Positions 1-9,093 are shown, numbered from the stretch's first letter. The stretch: DNA of 52,512 bases from Bacteroidales bacterium (GCA_009877105.1 WXFD01000061.1:1-52512), one strand, 5' to 3'. The notes: a model not told the origin generated them from the letters alone. Made by a program: numbers and translations.

Positions 1-2
1 CT

Positions 3-89
3 GAAAATGAACATCTATCATCCGCTCACTTTAGCCTTGCAGAAATCGAAGAGGATGATAACTTTGCTGAAGCGATAAATGGTCAGTAA
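3..89 (+). CDS. C-terminal end of an unknown protein (cut by window edge)
   Basis: An open frame enters from the left edge and encodes 28 acidic residues ending ...EEDDNFAEAINGQ before TAA at 87-89. The start lies outside the window. It overlaps the ATG of the HNH gene at 79 by 11 nt, so the two are probably translationally coupled. The tail shows no recognisable domain and no function can be given. Confidence 0.5.
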   Translation, partial: ENEHLSSAHFSLAEIEEDDNFAEAINGQ

Positions 90-471
90 AAAATGCCCTA
101 CTGTCAGATCAAGTACTGACTATTACAGGTTATTTGACCTGAGTTATGATCAGATAGATAAGTTTAAAGAGTATTTTGTTCACAAGGCATTAGAGAGTGG
201 CGCCGATATTACTGACCTCGATACGGCAAAAGTTCCTGATCTTGACGATACGGATTATCTGCTTCGTCGTAATCCTTCCCAACAGGTTAAAGATGTAGTC
301 TGGATCAGAGATAACGGACAGTGTACAGGATGTGGCAGTACTAAAAACCTTGAATATCACCATATAATCCCACTCTCAAAAGGGGGGTCAAACAGTGTCA
401 GGAATGTCCGGCTTATGTGTCAGACATGTATTAAACAAAAATCATTAACAACGGACAATAATCAAACTTGA
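79..471 (+). CDS. Small HNH endonuclease-like protein (130 aa)
   Basis: The C-terminal half (about residues 75-120) is an HNH nuclease fold: a first CxxC pair (CTGCGS), the LEYHH motif supplying the catalytic and metal-binding histidines, the typical IPLSKGGSNSVRNVRLMC stretch, and a second CxxC (CQTC). The two Cys pairs would bind a structural zinc. HNH proteins cut or nick DNA with a divalent metal. The N-terminal 70 residues (acidic, with YDQIDKFKEYF) are not recognised. The gene overlaps the end of the preceding frame by 11 nt, so it belongs to an operon that starts outside the window. It could be a stand-alone nuclease of a mobile or defence unit, or a restriction-like McrA relative; its substrate cannot be inferred. 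Confidence 0.75.
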   Translation: MVSKKCPTVRSSTDYYRLFDLSYDQIDKFKEYFVHKALESGADITDLDTAKVPDLDDTDYLLRRNPSQQVKDVVWIRDNGQCTGCGSTKNLEYHHIIPLSKGGSNSVRNVRLMCQTCIKQKSLTTDNNQT

Positions 472-642
472 TCCATCATATTATTAATACCTGACGTAGG
501 AAGCCTTGCATGGAACAAAGCCAGGCATTACGATAAAAAATATAGGGCAATGGGAATATTCAGGCAGGTTTCGCAGTTATATACCTCTTTTATCAGGGCT
601 GCAGAAAGAGAACGAAAAAACCGGGCAATAGAAGTAGCGTGA
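472..642 (+). other. Open fragment after the HNH gene, possible gene remnant
   Basis: The 338 bp between the HNH stop and the IS-side gene contain no full gene. The HNH reading frame stays open for a further 56 codons after its TGA and encodes a protein-like stretch (GSLAWNKARHYDKKYRAMG, then a charged end RAAERERKNRAIEVA) before TGA at 640-642. An ATG at 550 would give only 30 residues. It may be the tail of a gene whose front was lost, or chance. Confidence 0.25.
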
Positions 643-779
643 TTTTACAGGGGACAAAAACAACCACAACTGCAGTAATAAATGATTGGAGGGATCATAA
701 TTAGTATACATTTCATCACGTTTGTTTTGCTTGTCTTAGGTTCACATGTTCGTCAATTCTAAAAAAATTCCCATTAAAT

Positions 780-806
780 TGGACCTGCTACAATAAACAG
801 GACACT
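780..806 (+). repeat. IS left terminal inverted repeat
   Basis: Begins TGGACCTGCTACA. Read against the reverse complement of 2011-2037 (TGGAACTGCCACA...) it matches at about 20 of 27 positions. It is the end next to the orfB stop. The AAT just outside (777-779) is one copy of the target duplication. Confidence 0.8.
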
Positions 807-809
807 ATA

Positions 810-1652
810 TTAAGCCACTAATTGATTTTTAAATTTCTCTCTCTTATTTCTGATTGATGTTTTTATTGCAGTGTGAATACGATTTACGTTATACCATGCT
901 TCAATATATTCAAATACTGAAAGTTCTGCTTCTTTAAATGTCTTATAACTGTGATGATAAACATGTTCGACTTTCAGTGTTTTAAAGAAGCTCTCTGCAA
1001 CAGCATTGTCCCAGCAATCTCCTTTCCGGCTCATGCTTCTTTCGACATTTTTGTACGAGGAGAGGAGATTAGTAAACTCATGACAGGCATATTGAACACC
1101 ACGGTCTGAGTGGAAAATATGCTTGTCTGTAATTATTCGGTTTCTGACAGCCATCTTCCATGCCGCAACGCTGGTGTGAGATGCCTTCAATGATCTACTG
1201 AATGACCATCCGATCACTTTCCTGTCATAAAGGTCAATAATAATGGTCAAATAGAGCCACCCCTGGAACGTTTTTATATAAGTAATGTCAGACACCCATA
1301 CCTGCCCCGGCCGGATCACGGTGAAGTCTCTATTGAGCATATTTTCAACAACCGGATAGTTATGTCTGGAATCAGTAGTAACAACCCATTTCTTACGGAT
1401 AACACTCTTGAGGTTCTGCTTTTTCATCAGACGCGCCACTCTCTGCCTTGATACATGAAACCCTTCTTCCTGAAGCTTTATCGTTACCCTGGGGCTGCCA
1501 TAGGTACATTTACTCTGATTGTAAATCTCTTTAATCAGCTCAGACAACTTCGTGTTCTCAATAGACCGTTTACTTGGATTACCCTTGAGCCAGAAATAAT
1601 ATGAACTCCTGCTTACCTTTAATACTTTACACATCTTCTCAATGGGAAACAT
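810..1652 (-). CDS. IS3-family OrfB, DDE transposase catalytic part
   Basis: 280 aa from the first ATG, but probably made mainly as an OrfAB fusion: in the -1 frame from the T7 run (1715-1721) the reading continues without a stop into MFPIEKMCKVLKVSRSSYYFW, the usual HTH_21 start of OrfB. The integrase core follows with the first Asp in VWVSDITYIKT (about residue 122), the second in FHSDRGVQYA (about 183) and the Glu in DNAVAESFFKTLK (about 219), so the DDE triad is intact. Length and motifs are normal for the IS150/IS3 groups. No lesion is seen. Confidence 0.93.
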   Translation of the reverse strand: MFPIEKMCKVLKVSRSSYYFWLKGNPSKRSIENTKLSELIKEIYNQSKCTYGSPRVTIKLQEEGFHVSRQRVARLMKKQNLKSVIRKKWVVTTDSRHNYPVVENMLNRDFTVIRPGQVWVSDITYIKTFQGWLYLTIIIDLYDRKVIGWSFSRSLKASHTSVAAWKMAVRNRIITDKHIFHSDRGVQYACHEFTNLLSSYKNVERSMSRKGDCWDNAVAESFFKTLKVEHVYHHSYKTFKEAELSVFEYIEAWYNVNRIHTAIKTSIRNKREKFKNQLVA

Positions 1653-1666
1653 ACAGGTGTGTGCCT

Positions 1667-1978
1667 TTATGAATTGGAATATTTGCCATCGCTCCTGGAG
1701 AAAATGCTTACAGCTTTTTTTAAGATGTCACGCTCTAATTGAGTATCGCGAAGCTCCTTCTTTAAACGGGCCAGTTCCTTTTGTTCCTCTGTCATCACTT
1801 TGTTACCCTGGCCCGGGAAGCTGGCATCCAAATTGGCCAAAGCTTCACGTCTCCAGCGATAGATCAGGTCTACCCGGATATCCAGTTCCGATGCCAGAAC
1901 TGAAAGATCATCTCTTGTGAGGGAAAGCTCAACAACCATTTGCTTGAACTCCCGATCATACTTTCTTCTTTTTTTCAT
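1667..1978 (-). CDS. IS3-family OrfA, helix-turn-helix transposase subunit
   Basis: 103 aa. The N-terminus (KKRRKYDREFKQMVVEL, then LSVLASELDIRVDLIYRWRRE) is the helix-turn-helix that binds the element's ends. The C-terminal half (ELARLKKELRDTQLERDILKKAV) is the leucine-zipper coiled coil used for multimerisation. Near its end the minus strand reads TTA AAA AAA G (T7 on the plus strand at 1715-1721). A -1 slip there leads into the orfB frame and yields the OrfAB transposase. Without slippage OrfA ends 16 codons past the run as the small regulatory product. Confidence 0.9.
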   Translation of the reverse strand: MKKRRKYDREFKQMVVELSLTRDDLSVLASELDIRVDLIYRWRREALANLDASFPGQGNKVMTEEQKELARLKKELRDTQLERDILKKAVSIFSRSDGKYSNS

Positions 1979-2010
1979 ATCCGTTAAATTAAGCGATTTT
2001 AGCTTAACTT

Positions 2011-2037
2011 ACTGTCCGGATAAATGTGGCAGTTCCA
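2011..2037 (-). repeat. IS right terminal inverted repeat
   Basis: Reverse complement begins TGGAACTGCCACA. It lies 32 nt upstream of orfA, so the IS promoter should lie in or beside it. The second AAT target copy follows at 2038-2040. Confidence 0.8.
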
Positions 2038-2100
2038 AATTAAACCTTCAGTGTACACCTTTAATTGTCTGATGAATAGAAACGTATACTAAATATTGAA

Positions 2101-2253
2101 AACTATGGCAAGGCTGTATTCGTTGTTTCTGGCATGGTTGATCAGGTTACCATCAAGCATGCCTTTAACTTCAATTTTGGTATAGGTAATATCCAAATAT
2201 ACATGTCAAAGAAAAAATACAGAAAAAGGAATTGCACTGTAAACTTGAATTAG
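2101..2253 (+). pseudogene. Possible C-terminal gene remnant beside the IS
   Basis: The 274 bp between the IS and the FkbM gene hold no complete gene. One frame, open back to about 2074 with no start, reads protein-like (GKAVFVVSGMVDQVTIKHAF, then NFNFGIGNIQIYMSKKKYRK) and stops with TAG at 2251-2253. It may be the tail of a gene displaced by the IS. The family is not recognised. Confidence 0.25.
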
Positions 2254-2311
2254 TAGTATAAAATATTGAATCTTACATTTCTACATGTGACATAAAATCA
2301 AAGTAGATCAA

Positions 2312-3031
2312 ATGACAGGAAAAATAAATAAAATACTACGCAAATTTGGAATATCTATTAATAAGTATCCTAACGGAGATTTGATGCGTAGACTACAGCT
2401 CATCAATCATTATAGAATTAATAAACTTTTGGATATAGGGGCTAATACGGGCCAATATTCAGGGAGTCTTAGGGAGCTTGGATTTAAAGGTGAAATAGCT
2501 TCCTTTGAACCACTTTCTGAGCCTTATAGTAAACTAAATGCTCTTGCCAAAAAAGATAAAAAGTGGTCAGCTTATAATTTTGCTTTAGGTAATAATGATT
2601 CTGAAAGGTTAATTAATGTGGCAGGCAATTCCTTTTCAAGTTCTTTTCTCCCGATGCTGGAATCCCATATGATAGCTGCCCCTGGATCTCAATATGTTGG
2701 GCAAGAGCGAGTATGTATTAGGAAGGTCGATACAATTTTTAATCAATTCTACAAAAAAGGTGATAGATTGATGATGAAAATTGATACTCAAGGATTTGAA
2801 AGAGAAGTGTTGGAAGGGGCTTCTGATTCCTTAGTTAACGTTGTCTTAATACAACTAGAAACTTCTATTATACCATTGTATGAAAGAGAATTAATCTTGC
2901 CTGATATGATTTTGTATCTTGATAAAAAGAAGTTCAAACTGGTTTCAATAGAAACCGGAGGTTTTGTATGCCCCCAAAGCCATCATTTATTACAAGTAGA
3001 TTGTCTTTTTTTGAATACCTCATATTCTTGA
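2312..3031 (+). CDS. FkbM-family methyltransferase
   Basis: 239 aa, full length for the family. FkbM enzymes transfer a methyl group from S-adenosylmethionine to a sugar hydroxyl and are common in glycan clusters, where methylation decorates or caps chains. The SAM-binding motif is LLDIGANTGQYS (about residues 39-50), followed by the acidic strand IASFEPLSEPY. The family's later signature DTQGFEREVLEGA (about 157-169) is present. It is the first gene of the AT-rich polysaccharide cluster and the gap to the flippase gene is 63 nt. The substrate cannot be deduced. A weak -7-like TACATTTC lies near 2274. Confidence 0.88.
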   Translation: MTGKINKILRKFGISINKYPNGDLMRRLQLINHYRINKLLDIGANTGQYSGSLRELGFKGEIASFEPLSEPYSKLNALAKKDKKWSAYNFALGNNDSERLINVAGNSFSSSFLPMLESHMIAAPGSQYVGQERVCIRKVDTIFNQFYKKGDRLMMKIDTQGFEREVLEGASDSLVNVVLIQLETSIIPLYERELILPDMILYLDKKKFKLVSIETGGFVCPQSHHLLQVDCLFLNTSYS

Positions 3032-3094
3032 TAGGTTTAACTTTAGCTTTCTGATTTACCTTTTTAAAATCCTCAACTATCATTTTCAGTAACT

Positions 3095-4630
3095 TTGTCA
3101 AAGGTCAAGTTAATTAGGAACTCATTATCAGGAACTGTCCAGGTACTACTTACTGCTATTCTCACCCTGTTAAGTGTACCTGTTTTTATAAACACTTTGG
3201 GCTTGGAACTTTATGGAGCTTTTTCCGTAGTCACAGTGGTTGGGAACTTAAATTTCATTGTCAATTTTGGTTTAAACAGCGCTCTACTAGTTTATGTGGC
3301 CAAACAAGGAAAATGCAGGGAGTCTGATCTTGATATTGCAGTCACCAGAACACTACTTGTGTTTCTGATTTTTGTGATCAGTATTATAGTCTTTTTATTG
3401 GGGAGGGTTATTATCAAGGATATTCTTAAAATTCCTGACGGTTACCTCAAGGAATCGACAACCTTGTTTTACTTATTGATCATTTCAAATGCAGTTCTTT
3501 TATTAGGACAGATAAATACCGCTATTCTCGATGCTTTACAAAAGATACATATCACAAATGCCTGTCAGTTTATTTACAGCCTCATATATTGGGTGGGGAT
3601 TATTACTGTTGTAAAAATGGGAGGCCGACTACCTGAGGTTGGGTTAATGGCGTTGTCGGCCTCCATTATATGGTTTATTATTTTATCTATAATTTCGAGA
3701 AAAACTTGGGGTAAATCGGACATTAAAGGGTTTTGGCATGAATTCCTAAGGGTGGCAAAAAAGCAAATTACCTTTGGTATTAAAATATATATGACAGGGC
3801 TAATTGGCTTCTTATTTGAACCTCTCTCAAAATTGCTCTTATCAAATTTCATTGGATTAAATGCCGTAGGGTTGTATGAAATCGGATTAAAAGTTAAAGG
3901 TCAGCTTTATAGTATATTTTCTAAAGCATTATACCCACTTGTGCCATTTATTGCTCATTTTGAGAACAAAAAGATATTAAAAGCCAGGCTTTTTGATTTA
4001 TCAAAAATACTGGTACTCATCGCGATCCCAGTCTCTATTACATTGGCTTTTACCTTGACCATTCTTGTTAAGTTATGGATCGGTTCAGAAAACTATATAG
4101 ATGCTTCAATATTTGTCATTTCCCAGACAATGATGGTATTGTTGTTCTCATTTCCAATTGTGCCTATATATCAATTTTTAATTGCAACCAATAAAGCTGA
4201 AAAGAATATTTTAATACAGCTACTCAATGTGATTGTTAATCTTGTTTTGTTCTTTGGACTGTTCAGGACATATGGTATGTATACCATTATAATATCAAAC
4301 CTGGGAGGTTATTTGGCTTCTTTTGCGCTAGGGAATTATTATCAAAAACTATTCCTAGGGGCGAAATACTTTGACGAACGCTTTTATTATCTTAAGATGT
4401 TTATCCTTGGTTTAATTTGTACTATTACTTGTCTGGGAATTAGTCACTTTATTGGACACAGCCTATTAGATTTAATTATTTACCCTTCTGTAATAATTGG
4501 AGTATTCGTTCTTTTTACACGAATATTTAGGCTTATTACTGAGGGTGAACTTAATTTTTATTTTGCCTCCATGTTAAACCTTCGCCTCTTTCTGAAGAGG
4601 ATATTTATAGTTCAGGGAAAGGCTTCATGA
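3095..4630 (+). CDS. wzx: Polysaccharide flippase, Wzx/MATE-like
   Basis: 511 aa with 12-14 hydrophobic segments and few acidic residues outside loops, as in the Wzx/RfbX group of the MOP exporter superfamily. It would flip undecaprenyl-pyrophosphate-linked repeat units across the inner membrane. The first segment (VLLTAILTLLSVPVFINTLG, followed by LELYGAFSVV) is the typical opening of these proteins. The frame has no usable ATG: TTG at 3095 gives MSKVKLIRNSLSG and is the best start because TAA closes the frame 30 nt upstream. It is followed 37 nt later by the polymerase-like gene, the usual wzx-wzy order. Confidence 0.85.
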   Translation: MSKVKLIRNSLSGTVQVLLTAILTLLSVPVFINTLGLELYGAFSVVTVVGNLNFIVNFGLNSALLVYVAKQGKCRESDLDIAVTRTLLVFLIFVISIIVFLLGRVIIKDILKIPDGYLKESTTLFYLLIISNAVLLLGQINTAILDALQKIHITNACQFIYSLIYWVGIITVVKMGGRLPEVGLMALSASIIWFIILSIISRKTWGKSDIKGFWHEFLRVAKKQITFGIKIYMTGLIGFLFEPLSKLLLSNFIGLNAVGLYEIGLKVKGQLYSIFSKALYPLVPFIAHFENKKILKARLFDLSKILVLIAIPVSITLAFTLTILVKLWIGSENYIDASIFVISQTMMVLLFSFPIVPIYQFLIATNKAEKNILIQLLNVIVNLVLFFGLFRTYGMYTIIISNLGGYLASFALGNYYQKLFLGAKYFDERFYYLKMFILGLICTITCLGISHFIGHSLLDLIIYPSVIIGVFVLFTRIFRLITEGELNFYFASMLNLRLFLKRIFIVQGKAS

Positions 4631-4667
4631 TAATATTTGGAGATCTTCCAGATAACAAGAATATTCT

Positions 4668-5972
4668 ATGGTATCCACAACTCTCTCAAAAAATAAAGTA
4701 GTCGATACTTACATTGTAATTAGTTTATTTCTAATTCCTTCTAGTTTTTTAGGCTTGATTTCCTATAGGGTTTTTTATATTCCAGGCCTTTTTGATCTAC
4801 GTTTACTTAGCTGGCTTCTGGCTATGCCTTTACTTTTTGTCTGTTGGAGAAGCCTTCATGGAATTACAAGAACCTACCCTGGCAGATTGTTAATTATTTT
4901 AGTACTATTTGTGCTAATACGTTTTATTGTAAGTCTTTTTCAAGGTATCCCATTTCGAGAGGCATTTACAGTTTTCAGGATGGGTTTCAATACTCCAATT
5001 TCGTGTCTTGCATTTCTTTGTTTTTTCAATTCGATAGATAATTACAGAATTAGACGCATATTTAAATGGGCATTTGTTCTATTTACAATTAATCTAGTTC
5101 TATACTTCATTAATTATCTGGGCCTTGGGATTTATGATAATATCAAAGAAATAACTGAAGAAACACATCAGGGTATTACAATTACACGAAACCTGTCTGG
5201 ATATCCGGTTTATTTTCCACTATTCTTTGTAATAAGTTTTTACTTAACATTGCTAAGCTTTCGTCCCTTAACTATCCTCATAACACTTTTCTCTCTTTTT
5301 ATCGTTTATATCTCTGCAACAAGGAATTTTATATTCACTAGTTTAATTACTCTTAGCATAATTCTTTTCTTCTATATTTTGAAACGTAAGTCTGGCTTCT
5401 TTAAACGAGTGCTTCAAATAATAATCAGCCTTGTATTCTTTTTTATAATTGTAGTTTCATTAAAAAATGATGTTTATCAATTCCTGAAAGTCAAGTTTGA
5501 TACAACAATTAAAGTAGAATTGAAGGAAAATACTGGCACATACGCTTACAGGACAAGGCTTATTGAAACATCAATTCAGGAAGTAGAATCCACCGGGGAT
5601 ATTATTTTTGGCAAAGGTTATACAAGATTCGGGAAGAGAGGCAGCTATAAGTTTGTTTTAGGTGGCGATACCTTGGTTGCACCTGTAATTTTTTGTGAAG
5701 GTTATCTCGGCCTTGCAATAAGAATAGTTCCAATATTCTATTTTCTTTTTTGGGGACTTAAAAGGTTACGTGCCTCAGGCGTTAATCAATATATTGGTCT
5801 TGCCATGGTTGCAGTAGTAATCGGCTCTTCTGTTAATTATGTCCAGACAACAATATTCTTTAATTATATTGAGTATATGCTGTATTTCTTTGTTGCGCAT
5901 AGGTACTTGGTGAATTTGGAAGGCGAGGAGGAATTGATGGAAGAAGTAAGAAACTTAGCAGCTACTACATAA
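4668..5972 (+). CDS. O-antigen polymerase/ligase-like membrane protein
   Basis: 434 aa and very hydrophobic, with about ten predicted membrane segments and one large soluble loop (about residues 270-330, VKFDTTIKVELKENTGTYAYR onward) before the last helices. This topology and the loop sequence ending in a DIIFGKGYTRFG-like motif are typical of Wzy polymerases and the O-antigen ligase superfamily. It would join repeat units in the periplasm. Sequence in this family is poorly conserved, so Wzy versus WaaL cannot be separated by eye; the position after the flippase and among glycosyltransferases favours Wzy. Confidence 0.78.
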   Translation: MVSTTLSKNKVVDTYIVISLFLIPSSFLGLISYRVFYIPGLFDLRLLSWLLAMPLLFVCWRSLHGITRTYPGRLLIILVLFVLIRFIVSLFQGIPFREAFTVFRMGFNTPISCLAFLCFFNSIDNYRIRRIFKWAFVLFTINLVLYFINYLGLGIYDNIKEITEETHQGITITRNLSGYPVYFPLFFVISFYLTLLSFRPLTILITLFSLFIVYISATRNFIFTSLITLSIILFFYILKRKSGFFKRVLQIIISLVFFFIIVVSLKNDVYQFLKVKFDTTIKVELKENTGTYAYRTRLIETSIQEVESTGDIIFGKGYTRFGKRGSYKFVLGGDTLVAPVIFCEGYLGLAIRIVPIFYFLFWGLKRLRASGVNQYIGLAMVAVVIGSSVNYVQTTIFFNYIEYMLYFFVAHRYLVNLEGEEELMEEVRNLAATT

Positions 5973-5992
5973 TCAGAAGTTACCTGCTCAGG

Positions 5993-6802
5993 ATGTTGGG
6001 AAATAATAACAGAAAGGGGATGTTAGGTATTAAAATCTCGATAATTACTGTTTCGTTTAATCAAGGACAATTTATAGAGGATAATATTCTATCTGTATTA
6101 AATCAGGAGTATTCAAATGTGGAGCATATTATCATAGATGCAGGATCTAAGGATCAAACTTTGGATATTCTTAAAAAGTATGACAAGTATTTAACATGGA
6201 TTTCAGAACCGGATAATGGCCAGAGTGAAGGGCTCAATAAGGGCTTTAAAAGAGCTACAGGGGATATCATTGGATGGATTAATTCGGATGACAGGTTGGC
6301 CCCTGGTGCCTTGATTAAGGTTGCTGAATTTTTCAATTGTAACCCAGAAGAAATTGCTGTCGTAGGAAACCAGGCTGTAATTAATGTTAATGGGGAGATT
6401 CAACGAGTCATCAAATCACGGGAATACACGGCTGATTACTTGATAAACCATGCAAGGGGGATAACTCAAAATTCGACCTTTTTCAAAAGAGAGCTCTTTA
6501 AGAAGATTGGGTACCTCAATGAAAAGCTTAATTATGCGATGGATAGCGATTTGTTTATCCGAATTGCCAAAATTAAAACGATGGCATATATTAATGAAAC
6601 GTTAGGAGAGTTCAGAATTCAACCTGCATCAAAAACAGCAAGAGGTACTTTCTTGTTTTCCAAAGAATTGATTGGTATTCGTAGGCGCTACGGGGGAAAA
6701 TGTTTTTCTCCGGGCATGATAAATGATTTTTATGTAATTACAACGGAGCCTTTAAGAAGAATAGTATGGCTCAGAAAACTGATTCAAAATTTACGAAAAT
6801 AA
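5993..6802 (+). CDS. Family 2 glycosyltransferase
   Basis: 269 aa. The GT-A fold opens with ISIITVSFNQGQFIEDNI (about residues 15-32), then IIIDAGSKDQTLDILKKY, where GSKDQT replaces the usual GSTDGT. The metal-binding DxD-like site is INSDDRLAPGAL (about 101-112). Such enzymes use a nucleotide-sugar to extend a lipid-linked glycan on the cytoplasmic face. Two starts are possible: ATG 5993 and ATG 6020 (MLGIKISIITV); the latter matches the usual N-terminus more closely. The next gene starts 6 nt after the stop, so they are co-transcribed. Confidence 0.88.
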   Translation: MLGNNNRKGMLGIKISIITVSFNQGQFIEDNILSVLNQEYSNVEHIIIDAGSKDQTLDILKKYDKYLTWISEPDNGQSEGLNKGFKRATGDIIGWINSDDRLAPGALIKVAEFFNCNPEEIAVVGNQAVINVNGEIQRVIKSREYTADYLINHARGITQNSTFFKRELFKKIGYLNEKLNYAMDSDLFIRIAKIKTMAYINETLGEFRIQPASKTARGTFLFSKELIGIRRRYGGKCFSPGMINDFYVITTEPLRRIVWLRKLIQNLRK

Positions 6803-6808
6803 TACTCT

Positions 6809-7885
6809 ATGCGTATTCTATTTATTTTATCTTCTTATAATATATATGGAGGTACCCCGAAGAAGGCTTTAGGGTTATTGCGTTATTTTGGTTCTAATTC
6901 GTCATTATATATCTGGCATAACACCTATCCGGAGTTTAAACCAGAATTTATAAAGACGGGTGCCAAAATCTATGAGGGATTTTTTGGTCGGAATGTTTTC
7001 AGGCATTTAACGAGATTAATAGATATTATAGATAAGGAAAATATTAACATTGTTCACGCATACTTTTCAATGGGTGAAGGCCTCGGCTTTTTGGTAAAGT
7101 TATTTAGACCTAACGTTAAAATTGTGGTAAGTTTTGAAAATGGAATGAAGCCCAAAGGAATCAAATCCATAGTTTTAAGATTTGTCTACAAAAAGATTGA
7201 TGCCTTTATCTATATCTCAGAATATGTGAAAGCCCAAAAGGAAAAGCAATTCAGGATTCTAAAGAATAAAGTGGCTAAGATAATTTATAATGGGACAGAT
7301 CAAAGAGTTAAAGAAGATTCGCCTAATGATATATTAAAAAATCATTCATTATTAGATGTTGCTGGCTTGATTGATTTGAAAAACATAGAAGTTGTTATTC
7401 GGGCATTTGACATAATTATTAATAAACTGCAAAGGGAAAATATTTATTTCTATGTAGCTGGTGATGGCCCCGAAAGACAGAAACTTGAGACTTTAATCGG
7501 AGAATTAGGGTTATTCGATAATATTTTTCTTTTAGGTTACCGGTCTGACATTGGAGCGCTATTGAATTCCTGTGATATTTTTGTCCATCCTGCATATGAT
7601 GAAGGCTTTGGGATTGCTGTTGCAGAAGCCATGCTTGCCTGCAGGCCTATTATTGTATCAAATGCCGGCGCACTACCCGAATTGATAATTCACAATGAAT
7701 CTGGCTTGGTTGTAAATCCATTTGACCCGCAAGAGTGGGCTAATGCAATTATACAACTTATAGACAATAAGGAGTTTGCCAAATATCTGGCTGTTAATGC
7801 AAATCAGCGCGCAAAGCAAAATTTCACTGAAGAAAAATTCGTTCTTAAAAGTGAACTGTTTTATAAAGAAGTCCTATTTCGTTGA
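6809..7885 (+). CDS. Family 4 glycosyltransferase
   Basis: 358 aa, GT-B fold. The N-terminal glycine-rich loop is SSYNIYGGTPKKALGLL (residues 8-24). The C-terminal donor site is complete: YVAGDGPERQKLE, FLLGYRSDIGALL, and the EX7E motif in DEGFGIAVAEAMLACRPIIVSN, with SGLVV after it. It would be a retaining transferase acting on a lipid-linked intermediate. It sits 6 nt after the GT2 gene and 3 nt before the next, interrupted, transferase gene. Confidence 0.9.
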   Translation: MRILFILSSYNIYGGTPKKALGLLRYFGSNSSLYIWHNTYPEFKPEFIKTGAKIYEGFFGRNVFRHLTRLIDIIDKENINIVHAYFSMGEGLGFLVKLFRPNVKIVVSFENGMKPKGIKSIVLRFVYKKIDAFIYISEYVKAQKEKQFRILKNKVAKIIYNGTDQRVKEDSPNDILKNHSLLDVAGLIDLKNIEVVIRAFDIIINKLQRENIYFYVAGDGPERQKLETLIGELGLFDNIFLLGYRSDIGALLNSCDIFVHPAYDEGFGIAVAEAMLACRPIIVSNAGALPELIIHNESGLVVNPFDPQEWANAIIQLIDNKEFAKYLAVNANQRAKQNFTEEKFVLKSELFYKEVLFR

Positions 7886-7888
7886 ATT

Positions 7889-9010
7889 ATGAACAACCTG
7901 AAATTGGTCATATTCCACCCGGCACTAGCACCCTACCGAATTGATTTCTTCAATTCACTCGCCGATCATTTTGCTTCTACCTTCTATTTTTTCAATAATA
8001 ATCTGTTAGGCCAGAAATTTGATCAGCAAAGATTAAAAGCCAGGGTAAATTTTAAATGCAATTACTTGTTAAATGGTATTAATCTGCCGGGAAGGTATAT
8101 CATCCGATTTGGTGTTTTCAGGGTAATCAAGTCATAAAAGCCAGATATAATAATTTGCCCTGAGTTTAACTTAGTAAATATAATCGCGAAGCTGTCAATT
8201 GTCATATTACGAAGAAAAACAACCATATACACTATTTGTGACGATAACATTCGTATGACCCAAAACGCTTCGTTGCTGAAAAAAATAGCACGTGGGCTGA
8301 TTTTGAAGATCATTAACGGTATGATTGTTACTAATTCTGAAGTGGCCGATTGGTATACTGATAGATTTCCCCCCAGATTTATTGTTTTCCCAATAATAAG
8401 AAAAGAAGATGGCTTTGGAAAAGAGTTGTCAGACAGCCTTTCCCAGGCGGGCCAGTATGAAAAGAAATATAATTTGACGAATAAAAAGATATTTCTGTAT
8501 GTTGGAAGATTTGCTCACGAAAAAAACCTTGAGAGACTGATTGAAGCTTTCAGAATCGTTTATGGCACAGATAAAAATACCCGGTTGCTACTTGTAGGGT
8601 CGGGATATATGGAGCAGACTCTTAGGGATGAGGTTGAAAAAAAGAGGCTTAATGAGGCAGTAATCCTGCCAGGGAGGTTTGAAGGAATAAATTTGTGGGC
8701 TTGGTATCTGATAGCTGGAGTGTTTATTCTGCCTAGCTCTTATGAGCGATTTGGTGCAGTTGTCAATGAGGCTTTACTTGCAGGCTGTTATTCACTGGTC
8801 TCTAATGTGGCAGGAAGTACCTGCCTGATCCAAGACGGGGTGAATGGCACAATGATTGATCCATCTGATATTCAGGATATGGTAAACAAAATGTTGGAGT
8901 GTCTAAACAAGGAATTTCTCTTTTCGCAACAGGGAGAGATAAAAAACTCCAGGATGTTACTGCATTACGAAGACGCAATTGCTTCATTGGTTGAAAATTT
9001 CAAAAAGTAA
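7889..9010 (+). pseudogene. Family 4 glycosyltransferase interrupted by one stop codon
   Basis: A single frame runs from ATG 7889 (NNLKLVIFHPALAPYRIDFF, a normal GT4 start) to TAA 9008-9010 and would give about 373 aa, a usual length. It is broken only by TAA at 8135-8137 (...FGVFRVIKS*KPDIIICPEFN). Residues on both sides are what one protein would have, and the position usually holds a residue just before KPDIV/KPDII, so one base change (for example TAT or TAC to TAA) explains it. Downstream the donor domain is intact (LYVGRFAHEKNLERLIEAF, LLVGSGYM, SSYERFGAVVNEALLAGC). A restart at ATG 8255 would make a 251-aa C-terminal part. A sequencing error cannot be excluded. Confidence 0.85.
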
Positions 9011-9018
9011 ATGCAATC

Positions 9019-9093
9019 ATGGGAAAGCTATATCAGAAACCTTTTAAAGAATATTTATCTCTTGCATATTGGGTTGTGGCACAGAAACTGTAA
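9019..9093 (+). other. Tiny open fragment between glycan genes
   Basis: The 134-bp gap before the next gene holds one short protein-like reading, MGKLYQKPFKEYLSLAYWVV then AQKL (24 aa). It could be the N-terminal relic of a deleted gene in a region with several other lesions. It is too short to assign. Confidence 0.15.

Larger units (their letters stand above)
780..2037 (-). mobile_element. Complete IS3-family insertion sequence (1258 bp)
   Basis: The element carries two overlapping-type genes on the minus strand (orfA, orfB) and is bounded by imperfect terminal inverted repeats of 27 bp with about 20 matches (780-806 and 2011-2037), both beginning TGG at the outside edge. The flanks carry a 3-bp direct repeat AAT (777-779 and 2038-2040), the expected target duplication for this family. 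Both genes are open and the catalytic residues are present, so it looks recent and possibly active. It lies between the HNH region and the polysaccharide cluster and may have interrupted whatever was there; short protein-like fragments occur on both sides. Confidence 0.9.

Noticed and set aside
79..471. HNH protein as homing endonuclease of an intron
   Set aside because: No intron-like structure or interrupted host gene is visible; the gene overlaps an upstream frame like a normal operon member.
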